This document shows positions 41,653 to 51,355 of a stretch of 64,000 nt of DNA, in pieces. Under the pieces are notes generated by a model. It was given only the letters and a program-made list of their open reading frames with translations, was not told the DNA's origin and did no database searches. The stretch is from Mycobacterium paraense (GTDB lineage: Bacteria > Actinomycetota > Actinomycetes > Mycobacteriales > Mycobacteriaceae). Within the stretch, counting starts at the first letter, position 1; each line of letters opens with the position of its first letter. The stretch is from NCBI RefSeq assembly GCF_002101815.1, contig NZ_LQPM01000036.1, forward strand, positions 124,001 to 188,000, written 5' to 3'. Made by a program: the position numbers and the translations under genes.

Positions 41653-42398
41653 GCGCCGACGCCTTGAGGCGCCCGTCAGTATCGCTGGTGGCCAAGGACA
41701 TTCATCAAACGCTCGGCGGAAACCAGGTGCTGCGCGGCGTGAGCATCGAGGCCCCCGCCGGCAGCACGGTCGCCATCATCGGACCGTCCGGCTCCGGCAA
41801 ATCGACGCTGCTGCGCACCCTGAATCGTCTCCACGAGCCGGATAGCGGCGACATCCTGTTGGACGGTCGGTCGGTGTTGCGCGACGATCCCAACAAGCTG
41901 CGGCAGCGCATCGGCATGGTGTTCCAGCATTTCAATCTCTTCCCCCATCTCAGTGTGCTGAAAAACGTTGCGTTGGCGCCCTCCAAGCTGCACCGGCTGC
42001 CCGCCGACACCGCCCGCGAGCTGGCGCTGACCCAGCTGGACCGAGTTGGCCTGAAGCACAAGGCCGATGCCCGCCCCGGCACGCTGTCCGGCGGCCAACA
42101 ACAGCGGGTCGCCATCGCCCGCGCGCTGGCGATGGCCCCCCAGGTGATGTTCTTCGACGAGGCGACCTCGGCGCTGGATCCCGAAATGGTCAAGGGGATT
42201 CTGCAACTGATCGCCGACCTCGGCGCCGACGGCATGACCATGGTGGTCGTGACGCACGAAATGGGTTTCGCGCGGTCCGCATCCGACACCGTCGTTTTCA
42301 TGGATCGCGGCAAGGACGTGGAATCCGGGCCGCCGGAGCAGATATTCGAAGCCGCAAAAACGGAGCGGCTGCAGCGATTCCTTTCCCAAGTGCTATGA
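41649..42398 (+). CDS. Amino-acid ABC transporter ATPase (GlnQ-like)
   Basis: A 249-residue ATPase. Walker A GPSGSGKSTLLR, Q-loop GMVFQHFNLFPHLSVLKNV, signature LSGGQQQRVAIARAL, Walker B VMFFDEATSALDPE and the switch His in VVVTHEMGFAR are all present. GTG/ATG-type overlap with the fused permease gene (4 nt) shows they form one importer. Confidence 0.96.
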   Translation: MSADALRRPSVSLVAKDIHQTLGGNQVLRGVSIEAPAGSTVAIIGPSGSGKSTLLRTLNRLHEPDSGDILLDGRSVLRDDPNKLRQRIGMVFQHFNLFPHLSVLKNVALAPSKLHRLPADTARELALTQLDRVGLKHKADARPGTLSGGQQQRVAIARALAMAPQVMFFDEATSALDPEMVKGILQLIADLGADGMTMVVVTHEMGFARSASDTVVFMDRGKDVESGPPEQIFEAAKTERLQRFLSQVL

Positions 42399-42473
42399 CG
42401 GCTCGCAACTAGTCGGAGTTAGTCCGGTATAGCTACCTTGTCCGCGACCCATATCGGGTTAGACTGCCGACTT

Positions 42474-42971
42474 ATGGCGGACAGCGAATCCACCGCGCCC
42501 GAGGTAAAAGAGCTTGCCGAAGGGTTGCACCGTGCGCTGTCCAAGCTGTTTTCGATCCTTCGCCGCGGGGACCCGAGCGGCGTCGTCGCCGGCGAGCTGA
42601 CCCTGGCGCAGCTGTCCATTCTGATCACCCTGCTCGATCAGGGCCCCATTCGGATGACCGACCTGGCCGCGCACGAACGGGTGCGGACCCCGACCACGAC
42701 CGTGGCGATCCGCCGGCTGGAGAAGATCGGGCTGGTGAAACGCTCGCGCGATCCGTCCGACCTACGTGCCGTGCTGGTCGACATCACGCCCCGCGGACGG
42801 GCCGTGCACGCCGAATCCCTGGCCAACCGGCACGCCGCGCTGGCCGCGATGCTCAGTCAGCTCCCCGAGTCAGACCTGAACACGCTGATGAAGGCGCTGG
42901 CGCCACTGGAACGCCTGGCGTCCGGGGAATCGGGACAGGCGGGAGAGTCGCCGGCACGCAAACAGGCGTGA
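42474..42971 (+). CDS. MarR-family regulator (Rv0042c type)
   Basis: A 165-residue MarR protein. HTH: QLSILITLLDQGPIRMTDLAAHERVRTPTTTVAIRRLEKIG; wing: RSRDPSDLRAVLVDITPRGRAV with the DxRxxxxxLT-like signature. ATG 42474 is preferred because the upstream extension has poor codon use. Located 75 bp after the transporter, which it may control. A near-repeat TAGTCGGAG/TAGTCCGGT lies upstream (42410-42430 region). Confidence 0.92.
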   Translation: MADSESTAPEVKELAEGLHRALSKLFSILRRGDPSGVVAGELTLAQLSILITLLDQGPIRMTDLAAHERVRTPTTTVAIRRLEKIGLVKRSRDPSDLRAVLVDITPRGRAVHAESLANRHAALAAMLSQLPESDLNTLMKALAPLERLASGESGQAGESPARKQA

Positions 42972-43018
42972 AACCGCCTGGGCCGCAGGGAAATTGGTAG
43001 CGTCCGTACACTGAGGTC

Positions 43019-43690
43019 ATGCCCACCGCACTCATCACCGGCGCGAGCGGCGGTATCGGATCCGCCATCGCGGCCGCACTCTCGGAAACGCATACCCTGC
43101 TGCTGGCAAGCAGGCCGTCCGATCGGCTTGACGCCGTCGCGGAGCGGCTCGGCGCCACCACTTTTCCGCTGGACTTGACCAACACCGACGAGATCGAGGC
43201 CAGCTGCGAGATCGTCGACGAACTCGACGTATTGGTGCACAACGCGGGGGTGTCCATCCCCGGGCATGTCGCCGAATCCAACGTGGACGAGTGGCGCGCC
43301 ACCTTTGCGGTCAACGTGTTCGGGGTGGTGGAACTGACGCTGGCGTTGCTGCCGGCGCTGCGACGGGCCAGGGGTCAGGTGGTGTTCATCAATTCCGGTG
43401 CGGGACGCGCGGTTTCGCCGAGCATGGCCTCCTATTCGGCGAGCAAGTTCGCGGTGCGGGCCTTCGCGGACTCGTTGCGCGAAGACGAGCCGGACCTGCG
43501 CGTGACCACGATCTACCCCGGCCGTACCGACACCGAGATGCAACGCGAGCTCGTCGCGTTCGAAGGCGGACAGTACGATCCGGCCGACTTCCTGCGGCCG
43601 GAGACGGTCGCGGCGACGGTTGCCAACGCGATCGCGACGCCGCCCGACGGCCACGTGCACGAGGTGGTGCTTCGGCCGGCCAAGCGATGA
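43019..43690 (+). CDS. Short-chain dehydrogenase/reductase
   Basis: A 223-residue classical SDR. It has TGASGGIGSAIAAAL (NAD(P) site), VLVHNAGVSIP, the catalytic Ser in FINSGAGRAVS, and YSASKFA with Tyr and Lys. Substrate unknown. It converges with leuS, with 1 bp between the stop codons (43690/43692). Confidence 0.95.
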   Translation: MPTALITGASGGIGSAIAAALSETHTLLLASRPSDRLDAVAERLGATTFPLDLTNTDEIEASCEIVDELDVLVHNAGVSIPGHVAESNVDEWRATFAVNVFGVVELTLALLPALRRARGQVVFINSGAGRAVSPSMASYSASKFAVRAFADSLREDEPDLRVTTIYPGRTDTEMQRELVAFEGGQYDPADFLRPETVAATVANAIATPPDGHVHEVVLRPAKR

Positions 43691-43691
43691 G

Positions 43692-46586
43692 CTAGACGAC
43701 CAGGTTGACCAGCCGGCCGGGGACCACGATCACCTTGCGCGGGGTGGCGCCCGCCAGGAACGCCTGGACCTTCTCGTCGGCCATGGCGGCCGCTTTCAGC
43801 GCGTCGTCATCGGCGTTGGCGGCCACCACCACTCGGCTGCGCACCTTCCCGTTCACCTGCACGGGGTACTCCACGGTGTCCTCGACGAGGTAGGCGGGGT
43901 CCGCCTCCGGGAATGGCCCGTGCGCCAGCGGGGTGCTGTGGCCCAGCCGCGACCACAGCTCCTCGGCGAGGTGCGGGGCCAGCGGTGCCAGCATGAGCAC
44001 CAACGGCTCGACCGCCGCGCGCGGCGCCGCCTCGCGGTGCTCCTTGGTGAGGTGGTTGGTGTACTCGATCAGCTTGGCCGCGGCGGTGTTATTGCGCAGT
44101 GCCGCATAGTCTTCGGAGACCCCAGCGATGGTGCGGTGCAGCGCGCGCAGCGTGCCGGTGTCCAGCGGTCCCGCGTCCTCGGCGACCCGCGTAGCACCGG
44201 TCTGCTCGTCGATCACCAGCCGCCACACCCGCTGCAGGAAGCGGTGCGCGCCGACGACGTCCTTGGTGGCCCACGGGCGGGACGCTTCCAGGGGGCCCAT
44301 CGACATCTCGTACACCCGCAGCGTGTCCGCGCCGTACTCCTCGCAGATCTCGTCGGGCGATATCGAGTTCTTCAGGCTCTTGCCGATTTTCCCGAACTCC
44401 TGGGACACCTCGATCTCGCCATCGGGCCCCGGGTAGAAGAACCTGCCGTCGCGTTCGACCACCTCGTCCGCCGGCACGTACGAGCCGCGCGGGTCGGTGT
44501 AGGCGAACGCCTGGATGTAGCCCTGATTGATAAGCCGGCGATACGGTTCGCGCGAGCTGACGTGTCCCAGGTCGTAGAGCACCTTGTGCCAAAACCTCGC
44601 GTACAGCAGGTGCAGCACGGCGTGTTCGGCCCCGCCGACGTATAGGTCGACGCCGCCCGGGTCCTGCGGGCCGTGTTCGGCCGGCCGCGGGCCCATCCAG
44701 TAAGCCTCGTTTTCCTTGGCGCAGAACCGCTCTGAGTTGTGCGGATCGGTGTAGCGCAGTTCGTACCACGAGCTGCCGGCCCACTGCGGCATCACGTTGG
44801 TGTCGCGGGTGTACGGCTTCAGGCCGTCACCGAGATCCAGCTCGACGTGCACCCACTCGGTCGCCTTGGCCAACGGCGGCTCGGGAACGCTGTCGGCGTC
44901 GTCGGGGTCGAACAGCACCGGCGAGTAGTCGCGGACATCGGGCAGTTCGACGGGCAGCGCGGCCTCGTCGAGCGCGTGGGGGCGCCCATCGCTGTCGTAG
45001 ACGATGGGAAACGGCTCGCCCCAGTACCTTTGCCGCGCGAAAAGCCAATCGCGCAGCTTGAATTCGATGCGGGCGCGCCCGCGCCCGTCGGTCTGAAGGC
45101 GGCCGGTGATCGCGTGCTTGGCGGCCGCCACGTCCATTCCGTCGAGGTAGCCGGAGTTGACCAGCACGCCGTCGCCCGTGTGCGCGGCCTGCGAAATATC
45201 CCCGCCCGCAATGACTTCCACAATCGGCAGGCCCAACTCGTGGGCGAAGTCCCAGTCGCGCTGGTCGTGGCCGGGAACCGCCATGATCGCCCCGGTGCCG
45301 TAGCCGGCCAGCACGTAGTCGGCGATGAAGATGGGCACCGGTTCCCCGTTGGCCGGGTTGGTGGCGTAGCCGCCCAGGAAGACGCCCGTCTTCTCGCGGC
45401 TTTCCTGGCGTTCGAGGTCCGACTTGGCGCCGATTGCGCGGCGGTAGGCGGCGACGGCCTCGGCCGGCGTGGCCGCACCGTACGTCCAACGCGGGTCGGT
45501 GCCGTCGGGCCAGGCCGCGGCGACCAGTTCGTCGACCAGGTCGTGCTCGGGAGCCAGCACCAGATACGTCGCGCCGAACAGCGTGTCGGGGCGGGTGGTG
45601 AACACCTCGATATCGACCGTATCGCCGTCGTTCTTTTTCGCCGAGAACAGCGCCTGCGCACCGGTCGAGCGGCCAATCCAGTTGCGTTGCATGGTCTTTA
45701 CCTGATCCGGCCAATCCAGCAGATCGAGGTCGTCCAGCAGCCTGTCGGCGTAGGCGGTGATGCGCATCATCCACTGCCGCAGCCGCTTGCGAAACACCGG
45801 GAAGTTGCCGCGGTCGCTGCGGCCGTCGGCGGTGACCTCTTCGTTGGCCAGCACGGTGCCCAGCCCGGGGCACCAATTCACCATCGAGTCGGCCCGGTAG
45901 ACCAGCCGGTGGCCGTCGATCACGTCGGCCCGCTCCCCCGCCGACAGCCCGGCCCAGTCCCGCCCGTCATCGAGACCGCGCGCGCCGGAATCGAACTCGG
46001 CGATCAACTCAGCGATCGGGCGCGCCATGTTGGCGGCGGTGTCGAACCAGGCGTTGTAGATCTGCAGGAAGATCCACTGGGTCCACTTGTAGAACTCGAC
46101 GTCGGTGGTGGAAAAGCTGCGCCGGCTGTCATGGCCGAGGCCCAGCCGGCCGAGCTGGCGCCTGAAGTTGACGATGTTGGCTTCGGTCCTGGTGCGCGGG
46201 TGCGTGCCGGTCTGCACCGCGTATTGCTCGGCCGGTAGCCCGAACGAATCAAAGCCCAACGCGTGCAGGACATTATGGCCGGTCATCCGGAAGTACCGGG
46301 CGTAGACGTCGGTGGCGATGTAGCCCAACGGGTGGCCGACGTGCAGCCCATCCCCCGACGGGTAGGGGAACATGTCCTGCACGAACAGCTTGTCGGCGGG
46401 TATCGGCGTCCCGTCGGCCGGCGCCAGGTCGCCTACCGGGTTGGCCACGTTGAACGTCCCGAGCTTGGCCCAGTTCTCCTGCCACGCGCTTTCGATCCGC
46501 CCCGCCAGCGCCGCGGTGTAGCGGTGCGGCGGCGCATCGGAGTCCGGCGCGGGCGCGCCGGAGACGGTGGTCGGGGAGTCGGTCAC
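43692..46586 (-). CDS. leuS: Leucyl-tRNA synthetase
   Basis: A 964-residue class I synthetase (M. tuberculosis 969). HIGH motif HVGHPLGY near residue 75, the CP1 editing domain (about 235-440, with threonine-rich TTRPDTLFGATY and the VPGHDQRDWDFA block), and KMSKS-type KIGKSLKNSI. The GTG at 46586 (VTDSPTTVSG) is the likely start; the frame further upstream is not conserved. Charges tRNA-Leu; the editing site removes Ile/norvaline mischarged products. A tRNA-Leu lies 16 kb away. Confidence 0.97.
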   Translation of the reverse strand: MTDSPTTVSGAPAPDSDAPPHRYTAALAGRIESAWQENWAKLGTFNVANPVGDLAPADGTPIPADKLFVQDMFPYPSGDGLHVGHPLGYIATDVYARYFRMTGHNVLHALGFDSFGLPAEQYAVQTGTHPRTRTEANIVNFRRQLGRLGLGHDSRRSFSTTDVEFYKWTQWIFLQIYNAWFDTAANMARPIAELIAEFDSGARGLDDGRDWAGLSAGERADVIDGHRLVYRADSMVNWCPGLGTVLANEEVTADGRSDRGNFPVFRKRLRQWMMRITAYADRLLDDLDLLDWPDQVKTMQRNWIGRSTGAQALFSAKKNDGDTVDIEVFTTRPDTLFGATYLVLAPEHDLVDELVAAAWPDGTDPRWTYGAATPAEAVAAYRRAIGAKSDLERQESREKTGVFLGGYATNPANGEPVPIFIADYVLAGYGTGAIMAVPGHDQRDWDFAHELGLPIVEVIAGGDISQAAHTGDGVLVNSGYLDGMDVAAAKHAITGRLQTDGRGRARIEFKLRDWLFARQRYWGEPFPIVYDSDGRPHALDEAALPVELPDVRDYSPVLFDPDDADSVPEPPLAKATEWVHVELDLGDGLKPYTRDTNVMPQWAGSSWYELRYTDPHNSERFCAKENEAYWMGPRPAEHGPQDPGGVDLYVGGAEHAVLHLLYARFWHKVLYDLGHVSSREPYRRLINQGYIQAFAYTDPRGSYVPADEVVERDGRFFYPGPDGEIEVSQEFGKIGKSLKNSISPDEICEEYGADTLRVYEMSMGPLEASRPWATKDVVGAHRFLQRVWRLVIDEQTGATRVAEDAGPLDTGTLRALHRTIAGVSEDYAALRNNTAAAKLIEYTNHLTKEHREAAPRAAVEPLVLMLAPLAPHLAEELWSRLGHSTPLAHGPFPEADPAYLVEDTVEYPVQVNGKVRSRVVVAANADDDALKAAAMADEKVQAFLAGATPRKVIVVPGRLVNLVV

Positions 46587-46763
46587 CTGAACAGGGTATA
46601 AGGACCGCCCCGGCCGCCCCGCCGGCCACAGGTTGGTCTCGGTTGCGTTGCGCACCGATCAGAGCTTCATCCCAGGTCGGTTTCGGCCCTGTTCAGGGCA
46701 TTTGACCTCTGGTTACAGTCGGCCTCTAACCACGTGGCCGAGCCGTTGGGAAGGATCACGCAG

Positions 46764-47894
46764 ATGATTCAGATCACCCGTACCTTGCGGGTATTCGCAG
46801 GGGGTCTGGCCGCCGGCGGGATCGGTGTCACGGCATTCGCCGGCGCCACCGCATCGGCTGATCCCGGGGTTCCCGCGCCGCAGCCCGCACCGGTCGTCGC
46901 GGCGCCGGCGCCGCAATACGTCAACGCCGCCCCCGGGCAACTGCCCGGCAACCGGTTGGTCGCCACTCCCCCGGCGGCCAACCCGTTCGCACCGCCGAAT
47001 GCCGCTGCCGCACCCGTCGCGCCCGCACCTGCGGCGGCCGCACCCGTGGCGGCCGCACCCGTCGCGCCCGCACCCGCCGCCGTCGCGCCGGCGGTGCCCG
47101 CGCAGACCCCCGCCGTCGCGGGCACGCTGCGCGACTACCTGCAGTCGAAGGGCGTCAAGCTGGAGGCGCAGAAGCCCCAGGGATTCAAGGCGCTCGACAT
47201 CACGCTGCCGGTTCCCCCTCGCTGGACCCAGGTGCCCGACCCCAATGTGCCCGACGCGTTCGCGGTGATCGCCGACCGGCACGGGGCCAGCATCTATTCG
47301 TCAAACGCGCAGGTGGTGGTGTACAAGCTCGTCGGGAACTTCGATCCGAAGGAGGCCATCACCCACGGCTTCGTCGACAGCCAGCAGCTGCTCGCGTGGC
47401 AGACGACGAACGCCTCGATGGCTGACTTCGGCGGCTTCCCGTCGTCGGTGATCGAGGGCACGTACCGCGACGGCGACATGCTGCTCAACACGTCGCGTCG
47501 CCACGTCATCGCGACGTCCGGGCACGACAAGTACCTGGTGTCGCTGGCGGTGACCACCGACCGCGCGGTGGCGGTCGCGGATGCCCCGGCCACCGACGCC
47601 ATCGTCAACGGCTTCCGCGTGACGGTCCCCGGAACCGGCTCCCCCGCCCCCGCCCAAGGGCCCGGAGCCTCCCCGGTCGGGCTGCCCGCGCAAGCGCCGG
47701 CGCCGGTCGCGCTTCCCCCGCAGCCGGCGGCGGCGCCGGTGGCTGTTCCGGCGCAGACGGCGGCGGCGCCGGTCGGGCTGCCCGCCCAGCCGGCCGCGCC
47801 CTACCCGGCGGCCGGCAGCAGGCCGACGCCCAACCTCCTGACGATGGTGCCCGGGCTGCCGCCGCTGCCGAACTTCTCGTTCCTGCAGCACTAA
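46764..47894 (+). CDS. mtc28: Secreted proline-rich antigen Mtc28 (LpqN/LpqT-related)
   Basis: A 376-residue secreted protein. Signal peptide MIQITRTLRVFAGGLAAGGI...ASA (about 1-32), then a Pro/Ala/Val-rich region (35-130) with repeated APVAPAPAAAAP units, then a folded domain (about 135-290) beginning GTLRDYLQSKGVKLEAQ with PRWTQVPDPNVPDAFAVIADR, and a second Pro-rich tail. Start at ATG 46764 follows a GGAAGGATC sequence. It is longer than the 310-residue M. tuberculosis protein because both Pro-rich parts are expanded. Confidence 0.95.
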   Translation: MIQITRTLRVFAGGLAAGGIGVTAFAGATASADPGVPAPQPAPVVAAPAPQYVNAAPGQLPGNRLVATPPAANPFAPPNAAAAPVAPAPAAAAPVAAAPVAPAPAAVAPAVPAQTPAVAGTLRDYLQSKGVKLEAQKPQGFKALDITLPVPPRWTQVPDPNVPDAFAVIADRHGASIYSSNAQVVVYKLVGNFDPKEAITHGFVDSQQLLAWQTTNASMADFGGFPSSVIEGTYRDGDMLLNTSRRHVIATSGHDKYLVSLAVTTDRAVAVADAPATDAIVNGFRVTVPGTGSPAPAQGPGASPVGLPAQAPAPVALPPQPAAAPVAVPAQTAAAPVGLPAQPAAPYPAAGSRPTPNLLTMVPGLPPLPNFSFLQH

Positions 47895-47949
47895 CAGGCC
47901 CCGCCGAGCCCGCCGCGCGGGCGCGTGGCCGGGCTCGTATTGTGAGGCC

Positions 47950-48297
47950 ATGTTGATCGCGGGGTTGGTATGCGTGTGTGCGGCGGTGGCCTCCGCCGGG
48001 TTCGGGACCTGGTCGCTCGCGCACAATCAGACCGCCGACGGCGCCACCGCCCAGCTCGCGCTGCGCGCCATGGCGCCCACCCAGTTGGCGGCCGCGGTGA
48101 TGCTGGCCGCCGGCGGGGCGGTCGCCCTGGCCGCCTCCCCCCACACGGCGCTCGTCGTCCTGATCGTCTGCGTCGCCGGCGCGCTCGGGACGCTGGCCAC
48201 CGGGTCGTGGCAAAGCGCGCGCTTCGCGCTGAGCCGCGAGGCCGCGGCGGCCGGTTGCGCCGGCAGCTGCGCTGTCTGCACGCAGTCCTGCCAGTAA
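47950..48297 (+). CDS. Small transmembrane protein (Rv0039c type)
   Basis: A 115-residue protein with about three membrane helices, and a C-terminal AAGCAGSCAVCTQSCQ carrying four cysteines, which may bind metal or form disulfides. Same length and position as Rv0039c. No function known. Confidence 0.88.
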   Translation: MLIAGLVCVCAAVASAGFGTWSLAHNQTADGATAQLALRAMAPTQLAAAVMLAAGGAVALAASPHTALVVLIVCVAGALGTLATGSWQSARFALSREAAAAGCAGSCAVCTQSCQ

Positions 48298-48328
48298 TCC
48301 CCGCCCACCGTCCCCCGCGCGAGCCGTC

Positions 48329-49345
48329 ATGCTGAAGCGGCTCCCGGCGATCCCGATCGACTCGTTTCTGCTGGCACTGGCGGCGACCGTGGCCCTCGCC
48401 GCCCTGGTACCCGCCCACGGCCGGGCCGCGGACGCGGTGTCCGCCGCCGCGAAGGCGGCGATCGCGCTGCTGTTCTTCCTGTACGGAACCCGCCTGTCGC
48501 CCCAGCAGGCCTGGCACGGCGTGCGCCAATGGCGGCTGCATCTGCTCGTGCTGGCCACGACGTTTGTGCTATTTCCGCTGCTGGGCCTGGCCGCCCGGGT
48601 GCTGGTGCCATCGGTGCTCACCGTCGACCTCTACAACGGTCTGCTGTTTCTATGCCTGGTGCCGTCGACGGTGCAGTCGTCCATCGCGTTCACCTCGATC
48701 GCGCGGGGCCACGTGTCGGCCGCCATCGTCAGCGCGTCGTTGTCCAACATCCTCGGGGTGGCGCTCACCCCGCTGCTCGTGGTGCTGTTGATGACGACCA
48801 GCGGTGCGCCCCGCGTCGACGGGACCGCCATCCGCGACATCATGCTGCAGCTGCTGCTGCCGTTCGCGGCGGGCCAGCTGATGCGGCCGTGGCTCGGCGA
48901 GGTCATCGCCCGGCACGCGACGCCGCTGAAGGTGGTGGATCGCGGCTCCATCCTGCTGGTGGTGTACACCGCGTTCGCGATGGGTGTGGTCAGGGGGATC
49001 TGGGTCAGCGTCGATGCGTGGCGCTTGATCGCGGTGACCCTCGTCGCCACGGCGTTGCTCGCGGCGGTGCTGGCCGCGACCACCGTCGTCGGCCGGCTGG
49101 CCCGGCTGGACCGCGGCGATGCGATCGTCTTGCTGTTCTGCGGTTCGAAAAAGAGCCTGGCGTCGGGGCTTCCGATGGCGCTGGTGCTATTTCCAGCCGC
49201 CACAGTCGGTTTGACCATGTTGCCGCTGATGATCTTTCATCAGATCCAGTTGGTGGTGTGCGCGGTGATCGCCAGCAGGCTCGGGCGGCGTGCCGACGAA
49301 TCGGCGCCAACGGCTGGCATCCCGGAAGCGGGGGAGGGGCCCTAG
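48329..49345 (+). CDS. Bile acid:sodium symporter-family (SBF-like) membrane protein
   Basis: A 338-residue protein with nine to ten helices. Family features: LFFLYGTRLSPQQA, VPSTVQSSIAFTSIARG (the conserved STVQ/S crossing region), and LLFCGSKKSLASGLPMA. Members transport organic anions such as bile acids, pantoate or arsenite-type compounds with sodium; the substrate is unknown. Its stop TAG overlaps the yqgE stop on the other strand (shared CTAG). Confidence 0.9.
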   Translation: MLKRLPAIPIDSFLLALAATVALAALVPAHGRAADAVSAAAKAAIALLFFLYGTRLSPQQAWHGVRQWRLHLLVLATTFVLFPLLGLAARVLVPSVLTVDLYNGLLFLCLVPSTVQSSIAFTSIARGHVSAAIVSASLSNILGVALTPLLVVLLMTTSGAPRVDGTAIRDIMLQLLLPFAAGQLMRPWLGEVIARHATPLKVVDRGSILLVVYTAFAMGVVRGIWVSVDAWRLIAVTLVATALLAAVLAATTVVGRLARLDRGDAIVLLFCGSKKSLASGLPMALVLFPAATVGLTMLPLMIFHQIQLVVCAVIASRLGRRADESAPTAGIPEAGEGP

Positions 49346-49944
49346 TTTCGGCTCACGTCGATCGGGTGGGTGGCGAGCAGGGAAAGCGGCAGCGGCTGGC
49401 GGCGCAGCACCTGGCCCCACAGGTCGGCCCTCGGCCCGACCAAGACGTCGGATGGCAACGCGGACAACACGATCCAGTCGTCGCGCTCGATCTCGCCCTC
49501 GAGCTGGCCGATGGTCCAGCCGGAGTACCCGGCGAAGATGCGGACCCCCTCCACCAGCGGGGCGATCACGTCGGGCTCGGCGTCCAGATCGACCATCACT
49601 ATCCGGCCGTCCACATGCCGCAGGCCCGGCACCCCTTGCGGATCGGCGCCGATGCGCAGCGCCGCGAGGCACAGGGCCGCGTCACGCTTGACCGGCCCGC
49701 CGATGAACATGGTCTTGGGTTTGGCCGACAGTTTGGCCCACTGCGGCAACACGTTGTAGACCGCCGTCTCGCTGGACCGGTTGAGCACGACGCCCAGTGT
49801 GCCGCCGTCATTGTGCTCGACGATGTAGATCACGCTGCGCCGAAACGTGGGTTCGAGGAGATCGGTATTGGCAAGCAGGAGAGTGCCCGCACGAACCCGC
49901 TGTGCGGCGGGTGCGACGTAGTCCTCGGGGTCTTCGGGCGGCAT
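49342..49944 (-). CDS. yqgE: YqgE/AlgH-family protein
   Basis: A 200-residue protein (Rv0038 is 202). Family blocks: GTLLLANTDLLEPTFRRSVIYIVEHNDGGTLGVVLNR, FIGGPVKRDAALCL, and IFAGYSGWTIGQLEGEIERDDWIV. Role unknown in mycobacteria. I chose ATG 49944, since DPEDYVAPAAQRVRAG follows as in homologues; upstream sequence belongs to the divergent promoter shared with the MFS gene. Antisense stop overlap with the SBF gene. Confidence 0.93.
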   Translation of the reverse strand: MPPEDPEDYVAPAAQRVRAGTLLLANTDLLEPTFRRSVIYIVEHNDGGTLGVVLNRSSETAVYNVLPQWAKLSAKPKTMFIGGPVKRDAALCLAALRIGADPQGVPGLRHVDGRIVMVDLDAEPDVIAPLVEGVRIFAGYSGWTIGQLEGEIERDDWIVLSALPSDVLVGPRADLWGQVLRRQPLPLSLLATHPIDVSRN

Positions 49945-50043
49945 CACACCATCATCGCACCTTCGCTTCGCCGCCTCGGTTAATCGAGCGTCGCGGCCAA
50001 ATATTTGTAGTGTTGTTGCAACCCAATCCTGGAAGTCGGTGCT

Positions 50044-51345
50044 GTGATTCAACCCCGGACGCACTCACGCGCATCCGCCGAACTGTGGCGGTCCGTGCGC
50101 GGCTTGCCGGATTTCTGGCGGCTGCTGCAGGTGCGGATGGCGAGTCAGTTCGGCGACGGGCTGTTTCAGGCCGGGCTGGCCGGCGCGCTGTTGTTCAACC
50201 CGGATCGCGCCGCCGACCCGATGGCGATCGCGCGCGCGTTCACCGTGCTGTTCCTGCCCTACTCGTTGCTTGGGCCCTTCGCCGGCGCGCTGATGGACCG
50301 CTGGGATCGACGGCTGGTGCTGGTGGGCGCGACGACGGGCCGCCTGATCCTCATCGCGGGCATCGGCACCATCCTGGCCGTGCGCGCCGGCGACATGCCG
50401 TTGCTGATCGCGGCGCTGTTCGCCAACGGCCTGGCCCGGTTTGTCGCGTCCGGGTTGTCGGCGTCCTTGCCGCACGTCGTGCCGCGCGAGCAGGTGGTGA
50501 CGATGAACTCGGTTGCCACCGCGTCCGGTGCCGTCGCGGCCTTCCTGGGCGCCAATTTCATGCTGGTGCCGCGCTTTTTCGCCGGTGCCGGCGACGACGG
50601 CGCCGCGGTGATCATCTTCATCACCGCCATTCCCGTTTCGATCGCGTTGCTGTTGTCGTTGCGATTCGGCTCCCACGTGCTGGGGCCGGACGACACCAAG
50701 CGCGCGATCCACGGATCGGCCGTGTACGCGGTGATCACCGGCTGGCTGCATGGCGCCCGCACGGTGGTGCAGAGCCCGACCGTCGCCGCAACCTTGTCGG
50801 GCCTGGCCTCGCACCGGATGGTGGTCGGCATCAATTCGCTGGTGATGCTGCTGCTGGTGCACCACCTCCGCGGTCCGGCGACCGGCGGCCTGGGCATCGC
50901 GTTGGTGTTCTTCGCCGCTTCCGGTCTCGGGGCCTTCTTGGCCAACGTGTTGACGCCGTTGGCGGTTCGCCGCTGGGGCCGCTACGCCACGGCCAATGGC
51001 GCGCTGGTCGCGGCCGCGCTAATCCAGATCCCGGGTGCCCTGCTGCGTCTCCCGGTGATGGTGGTGTGCGGCTTTTGCCTCGGCGTGGCCGGCCAGATGG
51101 TCAAGCTGTGCGCCGACTCCGCGATGCAGATGGATGTCGACGACGCGCTGCGCGGACACGTGTTCGCGGTGCAGGATGCGCTCTTCTGGGTGGCGTTCAT
51201 CGTCGCGATCACGGTGTCCGCCATATTGATTCCCGACGACGGGCGCGCCCCGCTGTTCGTGCTCTTCGGGTCGGCGCTGTATCTGATCGGGCTTGTGATG
51301 CACAGCGTCATCGGGCGTCGCGGGCAGCCGCCGAGCGATCGCTAA
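50044..51345 (+). CDS. MFS transporter (Rv0037c type)
   Basis: A 433-residue transporter with about eleven to twelve helices. MFS signature between helices 2 and 3: GALMDRWDRRLVLVG (D-R-x-x-R-R type). GTG 50044 has MIQPRTHSRASAE. The central loop and 'FFAASGLGAFLANVL' segment fit drug/metabolite effluxers. Substrate unknown. 10 bp before the next gene. Confidence 0.9.
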   Translation: MIQPRTHSRASAELWRSVRGLPDFWRLLQVRMASQFGDGLFQAGLAGALLFNPDRAADPMAIARAFTVLFLPYSLLGPFAGALMDRWDRRLVLVGATTGRLILIAGIGTILAVRAGDMPLLIAALFANGLARFVASGLSASLPHVVPREQVVTMNSVATASGAVAAFLGANFMLVPRFFAGAGDDGAAVIIFITAIPVSIALLLSLRFGSHVLGPDDTKRAIHGSAVYAVITGWLHGARTVVQSPTVAATLSGLASHRMVVGINSLVMLLLVHHLRGPATGGLGIALVFFAASGLGAFLANVLTPLAVRRWGRYATANGALVAAALIQIPGALLRLPVMVVCGFCLGVAGQMVKLCADSAMQMDVDDALRGHVFAVQDALFWVAFIVAITVSAILIPDDGRAPLFVLFGSALYLIGLVMHSVIGRRGQPPSDR

Positions 51346-51355
51346 GGTACATACC

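Noticed and set aside
44739..46238. Plus-strand ORF of 499 codons
   Set aside because: Antisense shadow of leuS, without recognisable domains.
46980..47110. Possible insertion or repeat array in mtc28
   Set aside because: The repeats are in frame Pro/Ala/Val codons typical of this secreted protein's linker.
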